Source: Bdellovibrionales bacterium
GTDB taxonomy: Bacteria; Bdellovibrionota; UBA2361; JAGRAS01
Length of the DNA stretch: 12,546 bases
Assembly (NCBI GenBank): GCA_020434465.1
Contig: JAGRAS010000014.1
Coordinates: forward strand, 1 to 12,546
Reading direction: 5' to 3'
Below are positions 1 through 7,107 of this stretch, piece after piece; the stretch's first letter is position 1, and each line of letters begins with the position of its first letter. The position numbers and the translations under genes were made by a program. The notes beneath the pieces are model-generated. The model did not search any database. It was not told the origin of the DNA and saw nothing but the letters and a program-made list of their open reading frames with translations.

Positions 1-497
1 TTAATAGCATAAACAACTATTGGCACCATTAATGAACCTAATATGCTTAGTACAGAAGCATGTTTTGTGACTGATTGTTCAGATCCAAACTTCCACAATA
101 AAACAATACTAAGAGAAATAAGCCACAGTAAAAGAAACGTAACAAGCCTAGGTTCCCATCTAAACCATACATTCCAAGCAGAATGAGCCCAAATCATACC
201 AGAAGCTAAAGTGATACTAGCAAATAAAAGAGAGGTCTCTGAACCAGCTCGCAAATAAAATTTTGCTAAATTATTTTTTAACCCTAGATAACTAAGTGCT
301 GCACAAAGCAAAACACCAAAAGCACAGTATGTAGCCACAGCAGAACCAACATGAAAATAAAAAATTCTTTGTACTGCTCCCATAAATCGTTCAGGTGGCG
401 CAACGATAAATGTCAAATATAATGCGTAGAGCACAAGCAGATACACTATGCTAATTGCAATTTTTCCAGAGGTTGCTTTACCATATGAATCTTTCAT
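1..497 (-). CDS. ccmC: Cytochrome c maturation protein CcmC, C-terminus cut by window edge
   Basis: CcmC is the inner-membrane heme-handling protein that presents heme to CcmE on the periplasmic side, working with the CcmAB ABC module. Starting at the ATG at 497, I translate 165 codons with no stop before the edge. A complete CcmC is about 220-250 residues, so the last membrane segments are missing. Visible landmarks are a first hydrophobic helix around residues 13-32, the conserved RIFYFHV segment (residues 44-50, with a candidate heme-ligand His), and the tryptophan-rich periplasmic heme motif GMIWAHSAWNVWFRWEPRL around residues 100-118. That motif matches the family pattern WGxWWxWDxRLT with W-to-F and D-to-E changes. 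The start lies 6 nt past the ccmB stop, so the two are co-transcribed and probably translationally coupled. An AAGAG sequence in the end of ccmB can act as ribosome binding site. The identification is firm from the motif and from gene order. Confidence 0.9.
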   Translation of the reverse strand, partial: MKDSYGKATSGKIAISIVYLLVLYALYLTFIVAPPERFMGAVQRIFYFHVGSAVATYCAFGVLLCAALSYLGLKNNLAKFYLRAGSETSLLFASITLASGMIWAHSAWNVWFRWEPRLVTFLLLWLISLSIVLLWKFGSEQSVTKHASVLSILGSLMVPIVVYAI

Positions 498-503
498 AAA
501 AAC

Positions 504-1181
504 TTACTCTTTTAAGACATAAATATATAAGCTCATTCCTATAGCTGCATAGAGTACATCAAGACCAATTAAAAGTGTAAACCACATAGATGAAAAAAAG
601 CTCTCACCTGAATTTAAATATGCTCCTGTTAGTTCAATCAAGGCGTAAAACATTGGAAATAATAAGGGTAAAATCATAAGGGGTAAAAGTAAGGCAGAGA
701 CTCTGGATTTAAGTGCAATACAAGATAACAAAACTGAAAGACTTGCAAATCCAAAAGCTGCCAATATGCCAAGTAGAGTTAAACCAGATAAAAAACTAAC
801 AATTTCTACATTGAGTAAAGTTGACAGCGCTACAAGTGAAACAAGAAACCCAGCAGCAATAAAGATACTAGTACTGATTGCTTTTGCAATAAACATACTA
901 GCAGGATTTAAACCAAGAACCAGCATACGCTGATGAACTGAATTTCTAAATTCAATTTCTTGTAATTTTGAAACCGAATACGAACCGGCTAGTAAAAAGA
1001 CGATCCATAAGAAACTAGGGAAAAGTGATATGATTGCACTTTGATTTACAAAAGCAGCTGAAGCTCCAGCCGCAATAATAACTGAAAGCAAAATGCCAAG
1101 AGTTGAGTAAAGTACTAATGTATCCTTCGATCTTAACTCGATCTTTAAATCCTTGCTAACTAAAACTAAAATATCTTTCAC
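504..1181 (-). CDS. ccmB: Heme exporter / ABC membrane subunit CcmB
   Basis: CcmB is the membrane subunit of the CcmAB transporter-like complex, whose ATPase activity releases holo-CcmE from CcmC. The 225-residue product is the usual family length. It has a short cytoplasmic start (KDLKIELRSKDTL) and about six hydrophobic segments (roughly residues 23-45, 50-67, 97-120, 127-155, 160-183 and 203-222). The E(L/I)RSK(D/E) start is typical of CcmB. The start codon is GTG at 1181-1179. It overlaps the ccmA stop as GTGA, a 4-nt overlap that indicates translational coupling, which decides the start. The gene lies in the order ccmE-F-A-B-C, seen in sulfate reducers such as Desulfovibrio. Nothing is degraded in it. 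The function is known from the family; nothing in this sequence shows the transported substrate. Confidence 0.93.
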   Translation of the reverse strand: MKDILVLVSKDLKIELRSKDTLVLYSTLGILLSVIIAAGASAAFVNQSAIISLFPSFLWIVFLLAGSYSVSKLQEIEFRNSVHQRMLVLGLNPASMFIAKAISTSIFIAAGFLVSLVALSTLLNVEIVSFLSGLTLLGILAAFGFASLSVLLSCIALKSRVSALLLPLMILPLLFPMFYALIELTGAYLNSGESFFSSMWFTLLIGLDVLYAAIGMSLYIYVLKE

Positions 1182-1843
1182 TTTCTAAACTTCAAATAAA
1201 TATTATTGATATATTCAGAAACATTGATTGATGTAGACTCATTAACTACTTCATCATGAACAAGTGCTCCTTTATCTAAAATAATTACTCTATTAACTAA
1301 ATAACTAAGCCTTAAAAAATCATGGCTTGCAATAATATAACTTTTATTTGAATCAGACTTAATATGCTCAGATAAATTAGCAAAAGCTTTTTCGTCTAAT
1401 GCAGTAGTAGGTTCATCCAGTAAAGCTAAATCAAAGTCTTTCAAAAAACTGCATGCTAAAGCAGTTCTGAATTTTAAACCTTGCGATACTCGATTAATGA
1501 GCTTTTCGGCATCACTCATTAAATCCCAAGCATTGAGAATTTCAGATAAACTTTTTGAGTTTGAACATAGCTTTAAAAATAAAGAAATATTTTCTGCAAT
1601 ACTGAGCTCATCATAAAGACCTAGTTCGTGTCCTTGATACGTAACTTTTCCAGACTGAAACTTTCCAGAGTCATAATCCATAAGCCCGGCTAAGATTTTA
1701 AGTAAAGTGCTTTTTCCTGCACCATTGTGACCAAGTAAGAGCACTCGATCTCCTGGCTGAAGTGAAAAAGAGATATTATCTAAAATTTTTTGGCCAGAGA
1801 TTCTTTTATTTAAAGGCTCTTTGATTAACATATGTTCAATCAT
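1178..1843 (-). CDS. ccmA: Cytochrome c maturation ABC ATPase CcmA
   Basis: CcmA is the cytoplasmic ATPase of the CcmAB complex and powers release of heme-loaded CcmE. I place the start at ATG 1843-1841 (221 residues, a normal length). The open frame runs 14 codons further upstream, but that part lies inside ccmF and has no family similarity. From this ATG the product has Walker A GHNGAGKST (residues 38-46), the GHELGLYDELSIAENI segment typical of CcmA (71-86), the ABC signature VSQGLKFR (119-126), Walker B DLALLDEP (138-145) and the H-loop His174. The signature is a variant of LSxGQ, with SQG retained. The start overlaps the end of ccmF by 8 nt (ATGATTGA), and the stop overlaps the ccmB start by 4 nt. 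A second ATG lies four codons in, so the exact start could be 12 nt later. Confidence 0.92.
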   Translation of the reverse strand: MIEHMLIKEPLNKRISGQKILDNISFSLQPGDRVLLLGHNGAGKSTLLKILAGLMDYDSGKFQSGKVTYQGHELGLYDELSIAENISLFLKLCSNSKSLSEILNAWDLMSDAEKLINRVSQGLKFRTALACSFLKDFDLALLDEPTTALDEKAFANLSEHIKSDSNKSYIIASHDFLRLSYLVNRVIILDKGALVHDEVVNESTSINVSEYINNIYLKFRK

Positions 1844-3788
1844 TAGTTGATTTTTTAGGTAACAACACAATAAAAGTCCCAACAATAATTATTAACACTC
1901 CAATCCAAAGCCAAATCTGTAATGGATTTACAAAAACCTTTAACGCAGCTCTTGTGCCTGTATCATCAAGCCCAGCAATTACAAGATAGAGATCGTCTTT
2001 TAGGCTTGTATGTAAGGCAACTTCAGTAGTGCTTTCTTGATTACGAGTATATCTTCTAAGTTCAGGTCTTAAATGTGCTATATGTTTATTTGTATTTTTA
2101 TCAAAAGCTTCTAAATCTACTATTAATGCATCATGATTTGCTCTGCGAGTAGTATTAATAGATTCTAGGGAAAGTTTATAGCGTCCAACTTCATAACTTT
2201 GCCCCTCTGCTAAACTAAATTCTTCTTCAATCTTATGTGCCATAGAGGCAGTAATTCCAATAACAGCAATTACAACACCAAGATGTACAAGATGCCCGCC
2301 AAACTTAGTTCTCTGCCGTTTTAGAGCACGCGTTACTTTTAATGGATAAGCAAGATCAGAATCTTGAACTTTTGAACTTCGATGTACCTCACCAAGAATG
2401 CAAAGGGAAACTAAAAAACAAAGTGAATATGACAATGTGGCAAAAAAGCTTTCTACGCCGGCCCAAATCAAAATCAGCCCCATTATCAAAGAGGCGATTA
2501 CAGGTAATAAAAAGGTTTTTTTCAAACTTTTTAAATTTGCTTTTCTCCAAGCAATTAACGGACCAAAACTCATTACAAAAAGTAGCAGTAAGAACAAGGG
2601 TACGTTTACGGCGTTAAAGTATGGTATTGCAACTGCTTGTTTTGAACCAGTAATTGCTTCTGACAAAACAGGGAACATCACTCCCCAAAGAGTTGCAAAG
2701 CAAATACTCAATAGAATTAAATTATTCACTAAAAATGCAGCTTCTCTAGAAAAGATAGATTCAATAATATTCTCAGGTTTTAGCTCTTCTTTTCTAATCC
2801 AAGTTAGATAAACAGTAAGAATTAAAATCAAAGACAAATATACTAAAAATACCCAGCCAATATCTGTTGAAGCAAAGGCATGCACGCTTTGAACAATTCC
2901 TGAGCGAGTCAAAAAAGTTCCAAATACTGTTAAACCGTACGTTAAACTAACTAAATAAACATTCCAGGTTTTAAGCATTCCTTTACGCTCTTGTACCATT
3001 ACAGAGTGAAGAAAAGCTGTAGCGGTTAACCAAGGTAAAAATGAAGCATTCTCAACAGGATCCCATGCCCAAAAACCTCCCCAGCCAAGCTCAACATATG
3101 CCCACATACCACCAAGAACAATTCCAGTAGTTAAAAATGCCCAAGCTATTAAGAGCCAACGTCTAGTGAGCATTATCCATGGCCCAGAAAAGTCTTTTGC
3201 GATTAGAGCAGACATACAAAAAGCAAAAGGAATCGCAAGTGTTGTAAAACCCAAATAGAGCATAGGTGGATGTATTGCCATCAAAGTATTTTGCAATAAT
3301 GGATTTAAGCCATTTCCATCAATAGGAATGTATGGAGATTGTAAATAACGAAATGGGTTAGTCAGAAATGTTGTTACTAATAAAAAAAACTGACTTGAAG
3401 ATGACAAAATAGCTAAAAGCCATGGTTGCATTTTTATTGGCACACGCCTGATTCTGATTGCAACAAGTGCTGAGCTAAACGATAAAATACAAGCCCAAAG
3501 AAGCATTGAGCCATCCATCCCTCCCCAAATAGCAGAGATTTTATATATCCACTGCATATCAACATTTGAGTAACGCCAAACATACTGACTTGAATAGTCA
3601 TTAGTTAAAAATTGAACGGCTAAAGTTGTTATTGCAGCTAAAGAAAAAACAGAAGTTAAAATAACTGAATTACATGCAAAACTATTAGCTTTTTCATTAC
3701 TCCTTAGCCCAGAAAAAATTCCAAATAAAATCCCGCAAAGAGAACTAAACCAGGCAAGGCATAAAGCCAAATTTCCCAATTCTCCCAT
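1836..3788 (-). CDS. ccmF: Cytochrome c heme lyase CcmF
   Basis: CcmF is the large inner-membrane subunit of the cytochrome c synthetase. It takes heme from CcmE and attaches it to the CxxCH site of apocytochromes in the periplasm. The 650-residue product is the full family length, with around 15 hydrophobic segments. Diagnostic parts are the IWGGMDGSMLLWA segment (residues 87-99), HPP at 173-175, the WWD heme-binding domain GWGGFWAWDPVENASFLPW (235-253), His261 in HSVMVQERKG, and KFGGHLVHLG before a late membrane helix. The C-terminal region forms a soluble periplasmic domain closed by a last helix (LWIGVLIIIVGTFIVLL). The ATG shares one base with the ccmE stop (TAATG), so translation is coupled. 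In Cys-type CcmE organisms CcmF is thought to act without a full CcmH partner; no ccmH or ccmI is visible here. Confidence 0.97.
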   Translation of the reverse strand: MGELGNLALCLAWFSSLCGILFGIFSGLRSNEKANSFACNSVILTSVFSLAAITTLAVQFLTNDYSSQYVWRYSNVDMQWIYKISAIWGGMDGSMLLWACILSFSSALVAIRIRRVPIKMQPWLLAILSSSSQFFLLVTTFLTNPFRYLQSPYIPIDGNGLNPLLQNTLMAIHPPMLYLGFTTLAIPFAFCMSALIAKDFSGPWIMLTRRWLLIAWAFLTTGIVLGGMWAYVELGWGGFWAWDPVENASFLPWLTATAFLHSVMVQERKGMLKTWNVYLVSLTYGLTVFGTFLTRSGIVQSVHAFASTDIGWVFLVYLSLILILTVYLTWIRKEELKPENIIESIFSREAAFLVNNLILLSICFATLWGVMFPVLSEAITGSKQAVAIPYFNAVNVPLFLLLLFVMSFGPLIAWRKANLKSLKKTFLLPVIASLIMGLILIWAGVESFFATLSYSLCFLVSLCILGEVHRSSKVQDSDLAYPLKVTRALKRQRTKFGGHLVHLGVVIAVIGITASMAHKIEEEFSLAEGQSYEVGRYKLSLESINTTRRANHDALIVDLEAFDKNTNKHIAHLRPELRRYTRNQESTTEVALHTSLKDDLYLVIAGLDDTGTRAALKVFVNPLQIWLWIGVLIIIVGTFIVLLPKKSTND

Positions 3789-4222
3789 TAGCTATCTTTC
3801 CCAGCATTATCAGTAAGGCTTGGTGGCTCATACTTAGAAGGACATTGTGTCAACAAACTATACGCAATCAATTTACCACCTGAAAACTCACCATCAATAA
3901 TAACATCTCTACCAGCGGCAAACATGTCAGGTTTTAAAGAGTTGTAAACAACTGGAATGCTAACTCCAGAATTCGATTCAGTGTCTGATCCTGGATCTTG
4001 TATTGAAAAAGTAAGTTTAATTTCTGGCTCAACTTGATAGTTAACTGGTTCAGTAGTAACTCTTCCAGCAACTCTAATTCGTTTTAAATCTTTACCTGCA
4101 TTTTCTGATAAAATTTCTGAGGGCTTTAACACAACTGAAGTTCCTTGCTGTGTAGCTTGATAAGCAAGAACACTTCCAAAAACTAAAAAAACTAAAACTA
4201 TACTTATAAATTTACGATTCAT
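3788..4222 (-). CDS. ccmE: Heme chaperone CcmE, Cys-type (CxxxY) variant
   Basis: CcmE is a membrane-anchored periplasmic chaperone that binds heme covalently and passes it to CcmF. The 144-residue product has one N-terminal signal anchor (residues 5-20) and a small OB-fold beta-barrel (about 30-122) with the family segments RVAGRV (50-55), IPVVYNSLKPDMF (89-101) and a GEFSGGKLIA-type strand (111-120). The flexible C-terminal motif normally reads HxxxY, with His forming the heme bond. Here it reads CPSKY: Cys127 replaces His and Tyr131 is kept. This CxxxY form is known from archaea and sulfate reducers such as Desulfovibrio and defines System I*. Residues 132-144 form a short polar tail. The start ATG at 4222 is supported by the signal anchor, but the ribosome binding site is weak. 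An 88-nt gap separates it from the M23-like gene upstream, so a separate promoter is possible; I see no convincing one. Confidence 0.95.
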   Translation of the reverse strand: MNRKFISIVLVFLVFGSVLAYQATQQGTSVVLKPSEILSENAGKDLKRIRVAGRVTTEPVNYQVEPEIKLTFSIQDPGSDTESNSGVSIPVVYNSLKPDMFAAGRDVIIDGEFSGGKLIAYSLLTQCPSKYEPPSLTDNAGKDS

Positions 4223-4310
4223 TTTAAAACTTACAATTAAAGCTCATTTTGCAGTATATTTTTGAAGTCCACAAAGATCTTCAATGTCTGAGGGTATAAC
4301 CAATATTCAA

Positions 4311-5741
4311 TTAATTCAATGGTCTATAAATTGGAATTCCTAAATCTTTTTTCAATTCTTCAATTTTTAATGTAATATGCGAATGGTACCAACTTTTGTC
4401 AAACCATTCTTGTGGATTAACAGGAACTCCATGGACTCGCATTCCAAAGAGCAATGATTTTTTTAATGCCAAACCAGAACTGCCAACAATCCCTATAACA
4501 TCACCTTGGTTCACTTTATCACCTTTAGCAACTTGGAAGCTCTCCAATTGTCCATAAAAACTCACCAAACCTAAACCATGATCAATTAAAACTGATTCAC
4601 CATACACTCCTAACGATCCAGTAAATAAAACTACACCTGGAGCTACTACAGGAACCTCAGATCTGATGCCTGGAAACAAATACAAAGCATTAATCTGCAA
4701 ACTAGATGCTAGAAATTCATTTTCTAAATAATAATTCACATTGTCAGCGAATAGAATTGCTGGAGTAGCTGGAAAAGCTTCAAATGCGCTATCCCATAAT
4801 TTTTCAAATCTAGGGCCTTGTAAATAAGAGTTCAATTGGCTTTCATTAACATTTCTTAGTCTTTGATTAACTAGATTAAATTTTTCTGTTAGAGGAGTTT
4901 CTGATGAAACCTTTGGGTCTAAAAAAGAGTCAATTTTGTTTGCTATAAACTGCTCACTAAGCCCAACATCTCTGCGTTTTCCATTAACAGATAAAATTTT
5001 ATTGTAAAAGCTTTTCGTATCTGAATTACCTGCTTGATCTTCTGCAAAAACTGTAACATCTGCTGGCAAAGGTGGGTTTTCTAGATCAATGGCATACAAA
5101 GCAACAAATAAATTAGGTTCAAGCAGTTCTGAATCAATTCCCTGTGCGGGGAAACCAATAAACCGTCTCCCTTTAATGCTAACGCCTGAAATTGCAAGGG
5201 TATTGTCATAAGCTTTATAGAAAACAAGTTGCGAACCTCCTACATGAGCATTGTGCTGCACGCTTATAATTTCAACTCTTGGCTTCTCATAATCGACTAA
5301 CAAGGGTAAATCTTTTTCTGCTCCATTGCTCCAAAAACTTTTATCAAAAACCTTAATCTCTAATGTTGCAGTCCCTTCTTCCAATCCACTTTCTTTGCCT
5401 GGAAATTCTACAATTACTTCTCCTTTACTGATTCCGTTTAAAGACTTACGCAATAGCTCATTAACTTTCCGTCTTTGCCGTGTACGAACAATAACTTCAT
5501 CTAGTCCAGATCCAAAATCACTAAATTTAATATGCGCACTAACTGGTGCTACTCCAACACCTCGAGGAAAACTTTCAAGCTCGATCACTGGGCTAGTAGT
5601 TTCAAGAAAGTCACTGTAAATATCTTGCCATGCATGAACCAATGCAGGAATTGTTGATGCTAATATGATCAATAAAAAAATTAACCTAAAAGGAATTTTA
5701 CCGCTTTGTTTAAAATTCAAAGGATTCAACAATTGCACCAT
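4311..5741 (-). CDS. LytM/M23-family protein with lost zinc ligands, membrane-anchored, probable pseudoenzyme
   Basis: M23 peptidases are zinc endopeptidases that cut peptidoglycan cross-links; degenerate LytM proteins instead regulate other hydrolases. With the start at ATG 5741 (476 residues), there is a signal anchor at 19-37, a long region of beta-rich repeats resembling Ig-like or Bacterial_Ig folds (about 50-250), a helical linker, and a C-terminal LytM fold (about 350-450). The fold is shown by PVVAPGVVLFTG, YGESVLIDHGLGLVSFYGQL, GDVIGIVGSSGLA and a VNPQEWFDKSW tail like that of deltaproteobacterial M23 proteins. The catalytic residues are gone: HxxxD is replaced in INALYLFPG, the SHL/AHL motif reads GQL, and HLHF reads SLLF. 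The start overlaps rpoH by 32 nt, implying translational coupling. A TTG four codons earlier is an alternative start. I infer a structural or regulatory cell-wall role, not catalysis. Confidence 0.82.
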   Translation of the reverse strand: MVQLLNPLNFKQSGKIPFRLIFLLIILASTIPALVHAWQDIYSDFLETTSPVIELESFPRGVGVAPVSAHIKFSDFGSGLDEVIVRTRQRRKVNELLRKSLNGISKGEVIVEFPGKESGLEEGTATLEIKVFDKSFWSNGAEKDLPLLVDYEKPRVEIISVQHNAHVGGSQLVFYKAYDNTLAISGVSIKGRRFIGFPAQGIDSELLEPNLFVALYAIDLENPPLPADVTVFAEDQAGNSDTKSFYNKILSVNGKRRDVGLSEQFIANKIDSFLDPKVSSETPLTEKFNLVNQRLRNVNESQLNSYLQGPRFEKLWDSAFEAFPATPAILFADNVNYYLENEFLASSLQINALYLFPGIRSEVPVVAPGVVLFTGSLGVYGESVLIDHGLGLVSFYGQLESFQVAKGDKVNQGDVIGIVGSSGLALKKSLLFGMRVHGVPVNPQEWFDKSWYHSHITLKIEELKKDLGIPIYRPLN

Positions 5742-6747
5742 ATTTATCTTCAAAAAATTCTTTTAATTTCAGTTTAACTTTTTCTTCTATCTGCCTGACT
5801 CTTTCTTTACTAATAGAAAGCTCATCTGAAAGATCCTGCAATGTTGCTTTATCTTCAGCTAACATTCTTTTATCAAAGATTACTTGTTCTTTATCATTTA
5901 AGGTATGCTTAAATTCTTCTAAGCCATCTACAAGCAATTCCTGCAATTCTTTGTTTGCCATTAAATCTTCAGCATTTTTTGCTTCAGATGGCAAAACTTC
6001 TAATAAGTTAGCACTAGAATCTGTTCCTAGCGGAGCATCTACACTTAAATCTGCTGAGGCAAGTCGCTGTTCCATATCTATTACGTCTTGTTCTCTAACA
6101 TCCAAACGTTCAGCAAGCAATTTTGGTGCTGGAATGAAACCTTCTTGTTCAAGCTTTTCTTTCTCTTTTTGCAGATTAAAAAAAAGTTTTCTCTGGGCTT
6201 GCGTTGTGCCTATTTTTACCAGCCTCCAATTGGCAATTACATAACGAATAATGTAGGCCTTAATCCACCAAACAGCATAAGAAGGGAGTCTAACTCCACG
6301 ATATGGATCGAAATTTTTAACTGCTTCCATTAAACCAATATTGCCCTCTTGAATTAAATCTAAGAGGCTTCGCGCAGCTCTCTCATAATCTCTTGCAATT
6401 TTGACAACCAACCAAAGATTACTTGATACTAATTTATATGCAGATTTAAGATCTCCCTCTTCCAAATATTTAATTGCCAAGGCTTTTTCTTCTTCGCGAG
6501 TTAGTTTGGGATATTGTTTAATCTCTCTTAGGTAAGCTTGTAGCGCATCAAAAGGTACTAGATCTTTACTAGCCTGACTTTTCTCTTCAGATTCAAGCTC
6601 AAACTCCTCTTCTTCATCAATTTCCGCAGGAAGAATTTCTATTCCGGCATTACGTAAATCTTCATCCTCATCTTTCTCTTCAGGGAAACTAAGCTTAGTT
6701 TTCATGCCTGATTTTTTGAGTTGTTTGTTTTTTTTATTACTAACCAC
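5710..6747 (-). CDS. rpoH: Alternative sigma factor RpoH (sigma32-type)
   Basis: RpoH directs RNA polymerase to heat-shock and protein quality-control promoters. The 345-residue product contains region 1.2 (about residues 66-90), region 2 with the core-binding and -10-recognition helices (LLDLIQEGNIGLMEAV at 128-143, RLPSYAVWWIKAYIIRYVI at 153-171), the RpoH box QRKLFFNLQK (185-194) that separates this subfamily from other sigma70 proteins, region 3, and the region 4.2 helix-turn-helix (LSISKERVRQIEEKVKLKLKE, about 310-330). The first 60 residues are an unusual Lys-rich then Glu/Asp-rich extension, longer than in the E. coli protein. The start is GTG at 6747 with AGGA about five bases upstream; an ATG at codon 15 is the alternative. 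It heads the minus-strand operon and overlaps the M23-like gene. No hairpin hiding the start, such as the E. coli RNA thermometer, is obvious. Confidence 0.93.
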   Translation of the reverse strand: MVSNKKNKQLKKSGMKTKLSFPEEKDEDEDLRNAGIEILPAEIDEEEEFELESEEKSQASKDLVPFDALQAYLREIKQYPKLTREEEKALAIKYLEEGDLKSAYKLVSSNLWLVVKIARDYERAARSLLDLIQEGNIGLMEAVKNFDPYRGVRLPSYAVWWIKAYIIRYVIANWRLVKIGTTQAQRKLFFNLQKEKEKLEQEGFIPAPKLLAERLDVREQDVIDMEQRLASADLSVDAPLGTDSSANLLEVLPSEAKNAEDLMANKELQELLVDGLEEFKHTLNDKEQVIFDKRMLAEDKATLQDLSDELSISKERVRQIEEKVKLKLKEFFEDKYGAIVESFEF

Positions 6748-6870
6748 ACTATCCTAAAATCTTGAAGTTTTAATCAATCGAGCTTTACTCAAACACTAAT
6801 TTCACAACAAAGAATATTTCATTTTAAGTGTACAAATAAATCCAGATAGTAAAATACCCAGGCTGAGGAT

Positions 6871-6900
6871 ATTATATAACAATTACAACATCTTATACAA
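6871..6900 (-). promoter_or_regulatory. Candidate sigma70-type promoter for the rpoH operon
   Basis: Read on the minus strand, a perfect -10 hexamer TATAAT (6876-6871) follows a weak -35 TTGTAT (6900-6895) with an 18-bp spacer. A start near 6864 would leave a leader of about 117 nt before the GTG of rpoH. The region is AT-rich, so a chance -10 match is possible; the -35 matches only in TTG plus its last base. Confidence 0.45.
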
Positions 6901-6923
6901 AAAGCCTTATTTTAAACGCCAAT

Positions 6924-6942
6924 GGTGACAAATCCTGTCACC
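6924..6942. promoter_or_regulatory. Operator-like dyad, copy 1 (perfect)
   Basis: GGTGACAAATCCTGTCACC is a perfect inverted repeat with 7-bp arms and a 5-bp centre; its 17-bp core is GTGACA-N5-TGTCAC. The same core recurs at 12267-12283, and degraded copies lie at 6980 and 12286. The centre is about 175 bp before the pilB ATG and about 80 bp before the sigma54-like GG. That distance suits an enhancer site for a Fis-type HTH dimer such as the activator encoded by the 10089-12122 gene. TGTC half-sites are also part of known PilR operators. The protein that binds it is inferred. Confidence 0.7.
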
Positions 6943-6979
6943 TAAAACAATGTAAATAATTTCAAGTAAAAAGCTAGCT

Positions 6980-6996
6980 GTGCCGATTTATGTCAC
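6980..6996. promoter_or_regulatory. Operator-like dyad, copy 2 (degraded left arm)
   Basis: GTGCCGATTTATGTCAC keeps the GTG start and a full TGTCAC right arm of the 17-bp core, at a centre-to-centre distance of 55 bp from copy 1. Its first seven bases, GTGCCGA, are identical to those of the degraded copy at 12286, which argues that this weak half is meaningful rather than random. Confidence 0.5.
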
Positions 6997-7008
6997 TGCG
7001 AATGAAAA

Positions 7009-7050
7009 ATTTTGGCAATTGAATTTTCAAAATGAAAACTTAGCCAAAAT
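7009..7050 (+). repeat. Inverted repeat in pilB upstream region
   Basis: ATTTTGGC (7009-7016) and GCCAAAAT (7043-7050) are perfect 8-bp inverted arms. They enclose a smaller one, TTGAA-TT-TTCAA (7019-7030). Whether this is transcribed depends on where the pilB start lies. The right arm overlaps the next inverted repeat by two bases, so the two hairpins would compete. Confidence 0.5.
7012..7028 (+). promoter_or_regulatory. Sigma54-like element before pilB, -12 motif defective
   Basis: TTGGCAATTGAATTTTC matches the sigma54 -24 half (TTGGCA) and shares 12 of 17 positions with the strong element at 12387. The -12 dinucleotide that should be GC is TT at 7026-7027. It may be a decayed promoter, a weak one, or a chance match. 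No clear sigma70 promoter for pilB is seen in its place. Confidence 0.25.
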
Positions 7051-7063
7051 CTGTCGGACAGAT
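7049..7063 (+). repeat. Inverted repeat in pilB leader
   Basis: ATCTGTCGGACAGAT is a perfect palindrome with 7-bp arms around one base, 45 bp before the pilB ATG. As RNA it would be a 6-bp stem with a CGG loop; as DNA it carries TGTC and GACA half-sites, but inverted relative to the 17-bp dyads. There is no U-run after it, so it is not a terminator. Confidence 0.5.
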
Positions 7064-7107
7064 CTGAACGCTAAGTATCAGAAAATTAAAAAGGGAAGCT
7101 AGCACCC

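Larger units (their letters stand above)
6748..7107. other. Divergent control region between rpoH and pilB
   Basis: These 360 bp have no open frame worth calling. Toward rpoH they hold a sigma70-type promoter candidate (6871-6900) and an AT-rich leader. Toward pilB they hold two copies of a 17-bp dyad, a sigma54-like element with a defective -12 motif, two overlapping inverted repeats, and the pilB ribosome binding site AAGGGAAG at 7091-7098. The order dyad, then sigma54-like element, then leader hairpins resembles that at the far right end of the window. Confidence 0.7.

Noticed and set aside
2342..2811. Two plus-strand open frames of 91 and 137 codons inside ccmF
   Set aside because: They lie antisense to a well-conserved gene, have no recognisable domain and no good ribosome binding site; they are shadows of the ccmF reading frame.
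4261..4283. Hairpin TTGAAG/CTTCAA on the minus strand between the M23-like gene and ccmE as a terminator
   Set aside because: The stem is only 6 bp and A-U rich with an 11-nt loop, and on the transcribed strand no U-run follows; transcription into ccmE is more likely to continue.
6924..6942. CRP/FNR-type binding site
   Set aside because: CRP sites have TGTGA-N6-TCACA and FNR sites TTGAT-N4-ATCAA; the 17-bp GTGACA-N5-TGTCAC core has a different half-site and spacing. A related family member cannot be fully excluded.
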